Shown here one piece after another: positions 1 through 9,122 of a stretch of 13,295 nucleotides of DNA (positions within the stretch are counted from its first letter, which is position 1; every line of letters begins with the position of its first letter). The notes below the pieces were generated by a model. The model saw only the letters and a program-made list of their open reading frames with translations. It was not told the origin of the DNA and did not search any database. The translations under genes and the position numbers were made by a program. The stretch covers positions 1 through 13,295 of the forward strand of contig MSJH02000534.1 in NCBI GenBank assembly GCA_001931875.2, read 5' to 3'. The DNA comes from Byssochlamys sp. IMV 00236. Lineage: Eukaryota > Ascomycota > Eurotiomycetes > Eurotiales > Thermoascaceae.

Positions 1-57
<57 letters not shown>
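1..57. repeat. 57-bp homopolymer A run at the window edge
   Basis: The window opens with 57 uninterrupted A residues before the first other base. No gene end sits upstream inside the window to explain it as a genomic copy of a poly(A) tail. It may be a true homopolymer or a contig-end artefact. Confidence 0.95.
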
Positions 58-59
<2 letters not shown>

Positions 60-169
60 TTAAAGCTATTTATGCGGAAATGTTCGTAGTTCTACAATTT
101 ACTGCGACGCTTATCCGCAGCGGCTGGCCAAAACTATAAATACAGCAGATGTATTTATCTTTACTTATC
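58..169 (+). promoter_or_regulatory. Short promoter/leader of the glutathione transferase gene
   Basis: A TATA-like element (ctataaata) lies at about 134-142. An in-frame ATG at 149 is only about 10 bases after it, while the ATG at 170 is about 30 bases after it, a more usual distance for a transcript start followed by a very short leader. This favours 170 as the start codon. A GC-rich patch at about 114-126 holds a small CCGC/GCGG dyad of unknown meaning. Confidence 0.4.
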
Positions 170-893
170 ATGGAGAAAATCAGCCTTTATTATTTTAACC
201 TTGGTAAACCAACATTCGGTCGTGGTGAAAACCTCAAGTTATTCCTTGTCGACGCTGGTTTGGAACATGACTATATCCGCTTTAACCGAGAAACGGAATG
301 GCCTGAAATGAGGGAAGAGATAATAAAGGATGGTTACTATGCAGGTAGCGCTCCGTATATCAAGATGGGAAATAAAATAGTTGGTAGAACAGTACCAGCC
401 ATGCGTTACATCTCGGTCAAGTTGGGCAATAAATATCACGGCTCAACCGACGAAAAGAATTACCTGTTGGACGTAGTATCTGACATGACTAATGACTGGT
501 TTGAAAGCATAAAAAAGCTTTATCTTGGAAATGAGGTAAAGAATTATATAGGCGGTAAAGAAAAAGTACTGACAGGAATGGGCTGTAGGAAGAGAAAACG
601 CGTCATATAGAAGTCATTACTCCAAATTGGCTGAAAAAGTTTGACAACTACTACTCATGCTATCAAGATGGACCATATCTCTTGGGAAATAAGGCGAGTA
701 AAACCTTTGGGTAATTAAGAAAAGCATCCTAATCCATGCCATTTAGATTACCTACCCTGATTTTTTGGTGTATCATCTTCTTGACGATGACCAGTGTCTG
801 CAAAGACTAGATGAGTATCCTAAACTAAAGGTATTTGTTGAAGCTTTTGAAGAACGCCCAAATATCAAGGAATACTTGATTTCTCTCAAATAA
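170..893 (+). CDS. Glutathione S-transferase, sigma-like, three exons
   Basis: Cytosolic glutathione transferase, predicted to conjugate glutathione to electrophiles. Exons are 170-535, 589-693 and 747-893, giving 205 residues, the normal size for the family. The N-terminal thioredoxin fold begins SLYYFNLGKPTFGRGE, where Tyr7 or Tyr8 is the likely catalytic tyrosine. The cis-proline is in SAPYIK (Pro62). The usual QS/ES-A glutathione-contact motif is here GRTVPAMRYI, with Thr in place of Ser. The all-helical C-terminal domain follows and includes ITYPDFLVYHLLDDD, typical of sigma-type enzymes. Intron 1 (536-588, GT-AG, 53 bp) contains a TACTGAC branch site; intron 2 (694-746) reads best as GC-AG. 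Starting at 149 would add seven residues (MYLSLLI) not needed by the fold; I prefer 170. The family is certain enough; the substrate is unknown. Confidence 0.88.
694..746 (+). other. GC-AG intron in the glutathione transferase gene
   Basis: With donor AAG|GCGAGT and acceptor TTTAG|ATT, the exons join in phase 0 as LLGNK-ITYPDFLVYH, a sequence expected for a sigma-type GST. The nearest GT donor (at 698) would leave one extra base and cause a stop. A branch-like CCTAATCC lies about 16 bases before the acceptor. The 53-bp length equals that of intron 1. Confidence 0.75.
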
Positions 894-1032
894 TATCTGA
901 ATACACTTGTTTTTATTAACCATTGTAAATATCGGTCTGTTGAAATAAGACCTGTTCTTTACCGTATTTCAAATAAATAATGCATATTTTTAATGACAAT
1001 ATATTACTCTATATTTTCTAGACAATGTAGTT
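894..1032. terminator. Shared convergent 3' region with polyadenylation signals on both strands
   Basis: Only 139 bp separate the stop codons of the plus-strand GST gene and the minus-strand membrane-protein gene. A plus-strand AATAAA lies at 972-977. A minus-strand AATAAA (TTTATT on the plus strand) lies at 912-917. If both are used, the two 3' ends overlap by at least about 60 bases. Confidence 0.55.
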
Positions 1033-4000
1033 TTAATACAAGACTCTATTTTGCTCAAGATCTGTTAAGCCAAACGATCTTGCCCATTGATCGTCAGGGA
1101 CCAAGGATCCAAAGAGTTCCTTCATTTGTTGACCAAGCTAAGTAAAAAAAGAAAGCCAAATTAGAACCCGTAGCAAGTGATTAAGATGTTGTATTATCTA
1201 TAATTACCTTATCCAATTCAATGATAATACTTTCCATATTAACAACAAAAGCATAGTAAACCATGTAGCATTCGTCTTTGACCGCTTCACTATCACTGCA
1301 ATCCTTGTTCTTTTTCAAATCGGCAGTTATTTTAGGTAACCGCTGTAATTTCAGCATCAACATTTCTCGAGCCTTTTCAGCGGGAGGCAAATAAGGTGGC
1401 AGAGGTGTCTTTAATTGCAAAGCAGAGGCCAGTAAGTAAAAGTATAATAGGACACAGCCCGCCATTTCCATAAGTTCTCTGCTTGCGGGAAGCATCAGGT
1501 CTTTTCGTACTTGAGTGGCCCAAATATCTTTCAAAATGACAATACGAATGGATAAAAACTTATCCAAGATACTTTGACAAGAAGCCAATATAGTTTCATA
1601 CGTCTTGGCAGGGAATGGCCCTTTCAGTCGTGGTTCATTAGGGGCGTGAACAAGTAAATCTTGAAGTTCAACCAGGCTAACCTGGAGAGATAATTCGATG
1701 TGCTGTAGCTGTATAGATCGTATCTCGTTTCGTCTAGCTAAGGCTTCAATCTCTTCAACAGATGTAACCATGTGGTTATCATGATTACTCTTGGGCATAA
1801 CAAGGTCATATTCAGAGTATTCAGACACCAGCTGTTTATAAAGCCATGATAATCGAATAAGTAGATCAGACAGTCCCTTTCTCATTTCTTTTCTTGCTTC
1901 ATATGGCCAGACATATGTTGTTACAATAAGACCTAGATAAATTCATTAGAAACAGTCGTCACCATACCATATATTCATGTACCAATGACAACGCCAACTG
2001 ATACTGTTGCGCATCTCATAGTAGCAAGTTCAATGACACCAATTACCGTCTCCTCATCTTTATGGTTAAACATGAATGGAACAATCAAATTGTATGCGAG
2101 TAAGGAGAAAGTGCCAAATCTGCCATGCTTGTGGTTTAAGCTCACCCAGAAACAAGGAATAGAAAATGCCCAAGTAAAAAGAAGTAGCAGCGGCCCGTCA
2201 TGAGGTATAAACAAATAGAACAAGACAGCCACAATGGATCCTAGCATAGTGGAAAGCACTCGAAGTACTGCAACAAGGTTGGTGCCACCTACTGTCGGCG
2301 TCATGGCAGCTATTACCTAAAGTAAAAGCATGAGGGTATGTTTTAGGGGCACACATTTATGTCAACCTACCGTGATTAATGTCCAATCCATTTTGTAAGT
2401 CTGAAAGTATTCTCTGGTTATAGGAATAAACGCCAAGGAAGCAATGCCCACAGCAATCAGTGTTGACTTTAAAGCATATCGAACATTATGGCTTTTGAAC
2501 AAAGAAAAGAACCCCCAGAGGCTCAAGAAAAACTTGCGAATCTTTGTCTTTGGCTTTGGAGTGTGTAACGTGTTTAGAGTGTTATGATTATTTGGAACAA
2601 AGGTGTCAGTAAACAGCTTTTGTGTCTTGGACATGTAAGGAATATTATCCTCATGGCTAGTAGGTTTGTAACAGCAGCAACACAAGAACCAAACTATATA
2701 AAGCCAAATGAGTATCCTCTATCCTTCATATTATTTGTTTCTTACATGGAAAAATAAAATGCTTCTTGATCCATGTCCATGTTCTTGATCCATTTCTATC
2801 TTGTTCTTCATCGTATCCATAAACGGATTGAACGCATTCCACCAATACCATGAGTTCCTTTGCAAATTCTAGTAAGCAAAATACAAAAAAGTACACCAAA
2901 AAGACGTCTTGTGCTGCGAATTGGTTCATCAAATGAGACTGAAGATCTTGTGGTTTGATATTCATTCCATGCTTTGAAGCAGCCTTTCGCATCTTTTGAC
3001 GATACATCCTTGTCAGTGCCAATTGCTGAGACTCTTCAAAAAGAGAGATAGCCATGGCAAGATTCTGTCTTAAAAGATAAAAACTTGGTGTCTCAGCAGT
3101 AATCTGTCCAGTGAATCGGCTTTGAAGATGAATGATTGTCTGTTTGCATGTATAAGCCAATGATTTCATAGGAGGTCTAACGGTTTTGATAAACTGAACG
3201 AGTGGACCTTCGTCAGGCTTATTTCTATCAAGAATTTGCTCGGCTATTTCTGTCTCTTCTTCATCATCCTTTATACTATAAGCACTGTTGTTTCTTGTAT
3301 GTCCAGAAGAAGCTTGCTCCTTTCTCAGTTCACATTCCATCTTCTTACGCTGATCACCTGCCTTCACGTTGTATATTTTCTTTTTAGGCAGCAGTGATGG
3401 CTTGCTGACTTCGTCTTCTGGACGCTCGATCGTGCCGTATGTTTTGTGATTGACTGTAGATCTCATTACTTCAAATTGTAAGCCACAACTGCTACGAAGA
3501 CCACCGATGTGCTGGGCGAGTCTCTGTAGACTAGATACAATTGCATCGTATCCATCTGCATGCAACCAGATGTCAAGGTTATAAAATTCCTTTTTAGCAT
3601 CGTGGAGAGATGACTTTAAGGAAGTGAAGCTGGTGCGATGTGAGTTGATGGCGTTCTGCAAGCTTTCGTTGGCTGTGAATTCGGGAAGGTCCGTGTCTAG
3701 CAAAAAAGTCTTTGTAAGAAGCTTGAGCAGTATCTTGATGGCCATGAGGGTATCATTGATGTCAGACCTAATGTATCATGTTGGTATTTATTTTGGACAT
3801 ACAATTGCCTCTTACTTTAGTTTTTTAGTGGCTGTCATTGGCCAAACAAGACAACACACAGCTATTGATATAGCAGTGCCAATTGTGACAATGGCAAACA
3901 TGTCCTCAATGAATGTCGCATCAAACTGAGCTGGTACCTCAGATCCTTCCTTCACGAGTACTGGGAATATGATCATGAAACCGAGTCCACAACCTAATTA

Positions 4001-5255
4001 ATGGTGAACATGATTGTATGACAGGTCAATTGTCATAATTACCTGTTGCTATAGCAGGTTTGTTATAGCGAGCTTTGATAAAAGAGAGAATAAAAGTACT
4101 TCCGGCTAGCCAAAAGCCCACTGTGACGACGCAAGAGGTTACGTAATAATCATGACTTCTTAAATAAATAGCAACCCACATACTTGTAAGAGAAACAAGC
4201 ATAGCACACACTGTATAAAGGATACCATAGCCTGCAGCTTCGATGATGCCACCTATTGTCTTTGATGGATTAAAGAAGACGGTAACTGTAGCAATAACGT
4301 GACTGGAAAGTCTTGCAGTACCCAGCATGTTATTGAGTGCTGGAATAAACGTGAATAAGGAACCTAGAAGATAGGCAAAACTGCATTTGAGAACCATTTT
4401 TTGTTTGTAAGACAACTTCATCTTTTGTAATTTTAGTTGAATCCAGGCACCAAAAGCGGAGAGTAAACTTTGATCCGGCTTTTTGTTTTTTGTCTTGTTA
4501 TATCCAGTGTCTTCATCACTTAACTCATGAGGCTGAAGGTCTTGAATGATCATATCTGGCGTGGACGTGGATGATTTCAAAAGTGCGCAACGTTCCTCTT
4601 GCTCGATCAAATAATGGTAAAAGCTAAGAGTAGAATGAGTTATGAGATATCTTCTGGCTTCTTTTACTCACTCTTCTTCCTGACGTCTACTAATTGACTT
4701 GAGATTGTCATCTTCACCATAGTATGCAAAATTATAGTTTCCTCTATATTTCCTTTCGTGCTCATAAGGTGTAGATATCGGTATAGTGGATAATGAAACT
4801 GATCTCTTCTGTCTTGTGCCATCGTCTAATACAACTTCATAATCCTCACTGAAATAATCAAAGTATGAGCCAGCCGGAGAACCTGAAATAGCAGCACTGT
4901 CGAGTGATCCATAATAAAATATGTTACTGGGGGTGTGGTGACTCTGTATTGAATGTATGTTGGTTATGTAATCACGATCTTCAAAATGATCGTGATTGAC
5001 CTTTGGTATCACCGATCCTGTGATACTTGACTTACTAGCCTTGTCATAAGATGCGGTAATTTTGGATGTGGTAGGTTGAATGGTATCGTCTATTGGATCA
5101 TGATGATCAATAGCAGTATGAAATGACTGTATTGAAAATCCACTTTTACATGAGATTGATGGCATAGGTTGGACTGTATTGATCATAGTTTGCTGTTCGT
5201 TGTCAGATTGACTTTTATTTTCTAGTTCATTTCTTTCGGAAATAGTAGAAAGCAT
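1033..5255 (-). CDS. DUF2421/aromatic-acid-exporter-type membrane protein, eight exons
   Basis: Large polytopic membrane protein of the fungal ArAE_2_N / FUSC-like / DUF2421 (ArAE_2, Bre4-like) architecture. Exons in coding order: 5255-4672, 4623-4043, 3993-3816, 3767-2746, 2693-2371, 2316-1983, 1932-1208, 1137-1033. All seven GT-AG introns (48-54 bp, the last 70 bp) keep frame, giving 1283 residues. Residues 1-195 are polar, Ser-rich and probably disordered. About 270-445 holds the first six-helix bundle, ending VCCLVWPMTATKKLK. A soluble middle (about 450-780) includes FVFCLLEFAKELMVLV. The second bundle (about 855-1030) carries WTLITVIAAMTPTVGGTNLV. The DUF2421 tail includes LLYFYLLASALQLKTPLPPY and ends about residue 1283. 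The family is assigned to efflux or ER-membrane transport by homology; the substrate is not readable from sequence. A start further upstream in an unseen exon cannot be excluded, because a CT tract and AAAG precede the ATG. Confidence 0.88.
4970..4997. repeat. Perfect 10-bp inverted repeat inside exon 1 of the membrane-protein gene
   Basis: AATCACGATC (4970-4979) and GATCGTGATT (4988-4997) are exact reverse complements around an 8-base loop. The element is within the codons for the disordered N-terminus (NHDHFEDRDYIT). It could fold in the mRNA or be chance. Confidence 0.6.
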
Positions 5256-5616
5256 CTTTGAATATATAAATGAGAAGAAAGAAGAAAGAAGAAAAAGAAA
5301 GAAAATATATAAATATAAAAGTTGCCTTTTCTGGATCTAACGCATTAATGACATCGACTTCAGGAGAAAATTCCAAAAGGAGACAGACACCCTTCATCAT
5401 ATGTAACACATTCAATTTTACTGACTTGAAACTTCAATCAGGAGTTCATTTGCGTTACTTTCATTATTTGATACTAAAATTAACATTTCATTTATCAAGG
5501 AGAGAGAGAAAAAGAGGGTAATTCATTATGAGCATTCTATTCGTTATTCCCTTGAAAGGAACGAGTTGACGATAAATTTGATTGTAGCAGTAGTGCTTCT
5601 TACTGTCTTCGTGACT

Positions 5617-5651
5617 GTAAACGCGACAATTTTTTTTAATTGTAACGCGAC
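5617..5651 (+). promoter_or_regulatory. Paired ACGCGAC elements (candidate MBF/MCB-like sites) upstream of CTF4
   Basis: TGTAAACGCGAC and TGTAACGCGAC are near-identical direct repeats 24 bp apart, about 60-90 bp before the CTF4 ATG. Their core, ACGCGA, resembles the ACGCGT core bound by MBF at fungal G1/S genes, although the last base differs. Between them lies a smaller dyad, ACAATT-TTTTTT-AATTGT. Binding is an inference from motif and target gene. Confidence 0.45.
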
Positions 5652-5661
5652 TAATATTAGT
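5650..5661. repeat. 12-bp perfect palindrome ACTAATATTAGT
   Basis: The palindrome overlaps the last two bases of the downstream ACGCGAC element and lies 48 bp before the CTF4 start codon. It could be a dimeric factor site; nothing else supports a function. Confidence 0.4.
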
Positions 5662-5708
5662 CTTCACCCCCTCCTTTTTTTTTTTCCTTTATTCCCTTTA
5701 TAAAAAAC

Positions 5709-8700
5709 ATGCAAACAGAGTTCATAGACTTTAATAGTGGACTAATACTTAAACCTGGAAAAACTTATGTTGCATACAGACTAGGGGGAAGGTAATATTC
5801 ACGACTAGGGAAACACAATCAAGCTTAAATCCCTTTTGTTGTAGAGAAATAGTCGCAGGTACTGCAGATGCCCGTGTCACTATTTTTAAAACAGACAAAG
5901 ATATTCGAAAAGTAGCTGAAGCATCTATTGAAAGACACATTGATGAAGTTAGCTGCATTGCTATTCACGTAAATTACTTGAATATTTGTAACAAAAAGCG
6001 TAATAACAGTTATTCGTCACAGGATAATCGGTTCGCTTCAGCTGGCACAGACGGTTTTGTCATTATCTACAACAATAATGAATATGAAAAGATCCTTATC
6101 AGAAGTACAGTCGCTGTTCGAAGCATTGTTTTTCACCCTCAAGGCACCAAACTTGCCATTGCAGCAGAGTAAGTCTAGAAATAAAACCAAAGACTTTATC
6201 AATTTACATGTTTACTAGTGATAATGATATTCGTATCGTATTAGTCGCTGATAACTCAAAAATAGTCACCTTACAAGGGCATACAGCCAGTCTCAAATCC
6301 CTTGACTACGACCCAACAGGCAATTATATCGCTTCTTCTGCATGTGATGGTGAAGTACGCATCTGGAGTGTTGGACCAAATGAGCCTGCACCTCGTTGTA
6401 TAAAGACATTGAAAGAAGCTACTCCACCTAGCAAGCCAGATCACGCTCTATCATCTAAAGTATCATGGAGCCCAGATAAATCATGCTTTGCTTTCCCAGG
6501 AAAGAATAATGATATCTGTTTGTGTTCTTATGGTTCATGGACTACGACCTCAATTTTAGGAAATGGTCATACAGAGGTAAGAGCGAGAAAAGACGTCATT
6601 GAAAAAGGCATGTTGCTTATCATACAATAGACTGTGAGTACTTTTAGCTGGTCACCTAATGGCTATTACATGGCTACTACAGCAAATGATAAGCAATTGA
6701 TTATTTGGGATGCCAAAAATAAAAAGATGGTGAGAAAGACAATTGTAGTAACAGCCATAACAGATATTGCATGGCATCCTACTGAAAACCAGCTCATTTT
6801 CGTAAGTCAAACTGTACATTTTTATCTACACCATGTCTAATACCTTAGCAGGCAAGCGAAAGTGGCGAAATAGCGTATTGGGACGATGTCATTCCAGAAG
6901 GAAATAGTAATTATCCGCATCCAGCCAAGGCTCGAAAGCAAATTCAAAATAGAGAGGAGTCCATAGAGTTGCAGTCCCAGGAACCTTATTCATTAGAACA
7001 AAGCTCACTTGATCCTCGATCAATTGAACCTCACTCATATGATTCTCGTAAAAAAGAAAGAAACCGATTTTTTGATACCATAGCTAATGTCGATGAAGAT
7101 GATGATGAAGGAGAAGACCTTGGTAGTGAAGGAGATGATGTGGATATGATGGATGCTGAAGATGACTTTATCATTGATGATGATGGAGCAGGCTATGTAG
7201 AGACAGCAGAAGAGCGACAAAAATATCAACAACGACTCAACTTGTCTAATGTGCACAGAAATGGAGTTGTTCATCAGAAGCCAGTAGTTTTCGTGCCACC
7301 AACTACGTTTCAACCTGGCGAGACACCATTCAATAAGCTTGGCAATAATAGACAGGATGCAGCAGAGGGTGAACGTCGATATTTGTGCTACAATCTTGTG
7401 GGCGCAATGTACACCATACATCAAGATAATCACTCCATTGTCAATGTAGAATTTCATGATCAGTCTATGCATCGCAACTTCCACTTTACTGATTATTCCA
7501 ACTTTACGATGGGTGCACTAAGTGAAGGAGGTGCTGTGTTTGGCGTAGAAGGAGAAGAGGCTCCTAAAAAAGAAAAGAAGACAAAGACTAACGATGATGG
7601 AGAAGAGGAAACTGATTATGAAGAAGAAGAAGAAGAAGAAGAGAATGAAGACACTCGCAAAGCTTCTATTTTGCATTTCCGACCCTTAAGTATGAGAGCA
7701 GGTGGCGAAAAAGATTGGACATATCATTTGCCAGCTGGTGAAGACGTTGTGGCTGTAGCCATCAACAATGTTTCAGTAATTGCGGCCACTTCAGCAGGCT
7801 TTATCCGCATATTTTCGCTGTCTGGTGTACAAAAGCACATATTTTCATTAAGCAACATAGTTACTCTATCCGCCATGAACGATATTACTCTTTTCGTGTA
7901 CGCGCCTTGTCCTTCTTTTACCAACCAGCAAAACTTGAATTACATACTGATGAATACAGAAACGAATGAAGTGCTCCAAAAAGACAAAATACATATATCA
8001 GGAGGCAGCAAGCTAACTTGGGCGGGCTTTTCAGAAACGACACAGGCTGCTATTTACGATTCTGATGGCATCTTGCGTGTACTCCATCACCAGAGAAGAC
8101 CTAACCAAGGGAGCTGGGTTCCTGTTTTTGATGGGCGAGCATATGCCAAATCTGTGCAAAAATCAGAAACGTATTGGCCAGTTGGCTTGCTGAGAGATAG
8201 ATTGATGTGCGTCATTCTTCGAGGTAGCAATCAATACCCATACTTCCCTCGTCCTCCTGTGAATGAAGTGCCATTGCAGCTGCCTATTGTCGAACCTGAA
8301 TCTGAAACTGGAAAGATCGAAATGTCTTATCTATCATCATTATACCGAGATCTACATGAACGAGATGAAGCAGAAGCTACAGGAAAACAGGATGAATATC
8401 AAGACACCTTCGACAGCGCTGATATTGAAATGGATAAGGATATATTGAGATTAATTAATATTGCATGCAAGTCAGAGAGGCATTCTAGAGCACTTGACTT
8501 GGTAAACTCTCTTCGCTTATCTGAATCAGTGGATAAAGCTATCCGTGTTGCTTCTTTTCACCATCTGTCCAGCTTAGCCAATAGTATGATGAGGGTTAAA
8601 GAGGTAAGTCAGTCATAAATTGCTATGGACAAGGTCTGACTTGATTTTTTAATAGCTTAAATTTATGGCTAATACGCGTATTTTGCCTCCATCTTTAACT

Positions 8701-8951
8701 GAATCATTAGCAAGTCAACCAAGGCATGTATACATATTATATTTATTAGCGCAGTTTATTAATAATCCTATAGTCTTTATGGATCCAATGTGCCATCATT
8801 AGAAAACAGTCTTTCTCTTTTAGAAAAAGATGAAAAAGAGACACGAAAGAGAAGTATCTTTGATGAAACGGAGGATGTGTCAATGGATTCTCATGAGGAC
8901 AACTCACAAAGGATGAAAAAACCAAGGCCCTTTCAATTTTCACAAATGTAA
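5709..8951 (+). CDS. CTF4: Ctf4/Mcl1/WDHD1 replisome adaptor, eight exons
   Basis: Chromatin-bound replisome hub that links the CMG helicase (through GINS) to polymerase alpha-primase and supports sister-chromatid cohesion. Exons: 5709-5791, 5845-5968, 6023-6168, 6219-6576, 6631-6801, 6852-8603, 8656-8723, 8774-8951; total 959 residues, near yeast Ctf4 (927). The N-terminal WD40 propeller spans about residues 10-310 (for example SASAG-type blades CDGEVRIWSV and DKQLIIWDAKN). A very acidic linker follows at about 374-406. The SepB/Mcl1_mid propeller starts near 436, with FQPGETPF, RRYLCYNLVGAMYTIHQD and VEFHDQSMHRNFHFTDY, and carries a poly-Glu loop near 546-557. A C-terminal helical domain begins near 788. 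The tail is basic (KKPRPFQFSQM); there is no HMG box, unlike animal WDHD1. All exon phases agree; the last intron is GC-AG. Confidence 0.93.
6847..6851 (+). other. Tandem NAG acceptor (TAG/CAG) at CTF4 exon 6
   Basis: The intron that starts at 6802 can end at AG 6847-6848 or at AG 6850-6851. Both keep frame and differ by one Gln codon (IF-Q-ASESG versus IF-ASESG), so the product would be 960 or 959 residues. Confidence 0.65.
7619..7651 (+). repeat. GAA microsatellite coding for poly-Glu in CTF4
   Basis: A run of GAA codons, with GAG at the end, encodes eight consecutive Glu residues after DY. It sits in a charged loop (KKEKKTK before it, NEDTRK after it) inside the second propeller. It is likely length-variable between strains. 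Confidence 0.8.
8724..8773 (+). other. GC-AG intron, last intron of CTF4
   Basis: Donor CCAAG|GCATGT and acceptor CCTATAG|T join in phase 2 to give SQP-S-LYGSNVPSLENS and a clean run to the stop. The GT at 8728 would end the exon in phase 0 and has no matching acceptor that keeps the final exon open. Length is 50 bp. Confidence 0.65.
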
Positions 8952-9122
8952 TTATAAACATGTATATAATATAATCAATTCTTTCTTTAAATGTGACATC
9001 ATCATATACGTACATGAAATAAATGAATACTCCAAGTACTTTTTTATCTTTAGAAAAAAAAAGAAAGGGGACTTTTTGTTGTAAGATTTATTTACAAAAA
9101 AAAAAAAAAAACGGAAGACTAT
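8952..9122. terminator. Convergent 3' region of CTF4 and the first disrupted gene
   Basis: A plus-strand AATAAA at 9018-9023 suits CTF4 3'-end formation. A minus-strand AATAAA (TTTATT at 9087-9092) lies about 30 bases beyond the stop codon of the minus-strand gene, after a 16-base A run at 9096-9111 (T run on the coding strand). The two stops are only 171 bp apart. Confidence 0.5.

Larger units (their letters stand above)
5256..5708. promoter_or_regulatory. Divergent promoter between the membrane-protein gene and CTF4
   Basis: This 453-bp gene-free interval separates two start codons facing away from each other. On the minus side, TATA-like AT runs (about 5305-5320) are followed by a pyrimidine-rich tract of about 35 bases ending near the ATG at 5255, a common fungal core promoter layout. 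On the plus side, a pyrimidine-rich tract (about 5660-5700) leads to the ATG at 5709. Two ACGCGAC elements sit at 5621-5627 and 5645-5651. I see no convincing open reading frame of its own here. Confidence 0.6.

Noticed and set aside
149..169. ATG at 149 as the GST start
   Set aside because: It lies only about 10 bases after the TATA-like element and adds MYLSLLI before the usual N-terminus of the fold; the ATG at 170 fits better.
566..588. A GT...AG interval that could be a 23-bp intron in the GST gene
   Set aside because: Too short to splice. The 53-bp interval 536-588 uses the same acceptor, contains the TACTGAC branch site and joins in phase 0.
5270..5521. 83-codon plus-strand open frame in the divergent promoter
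   Set aside because: Its start is a purine-rich low-complexity run, the antisense of the CT-rich leader, and the product resembles no protein.
5698..5705. TTTATAAAA as the TATA box of CTF4
   Set aside because: It ends only a few bases before the ATG at 5709, so a transcript starting at the usual distance downstream would lack that start codon.
7035..7484. 149-codon open frame on the minus strand
   Set aside because: It is the antisense shadow of CTF4 exon 6, whose plus-strand product is clearly recognisable.
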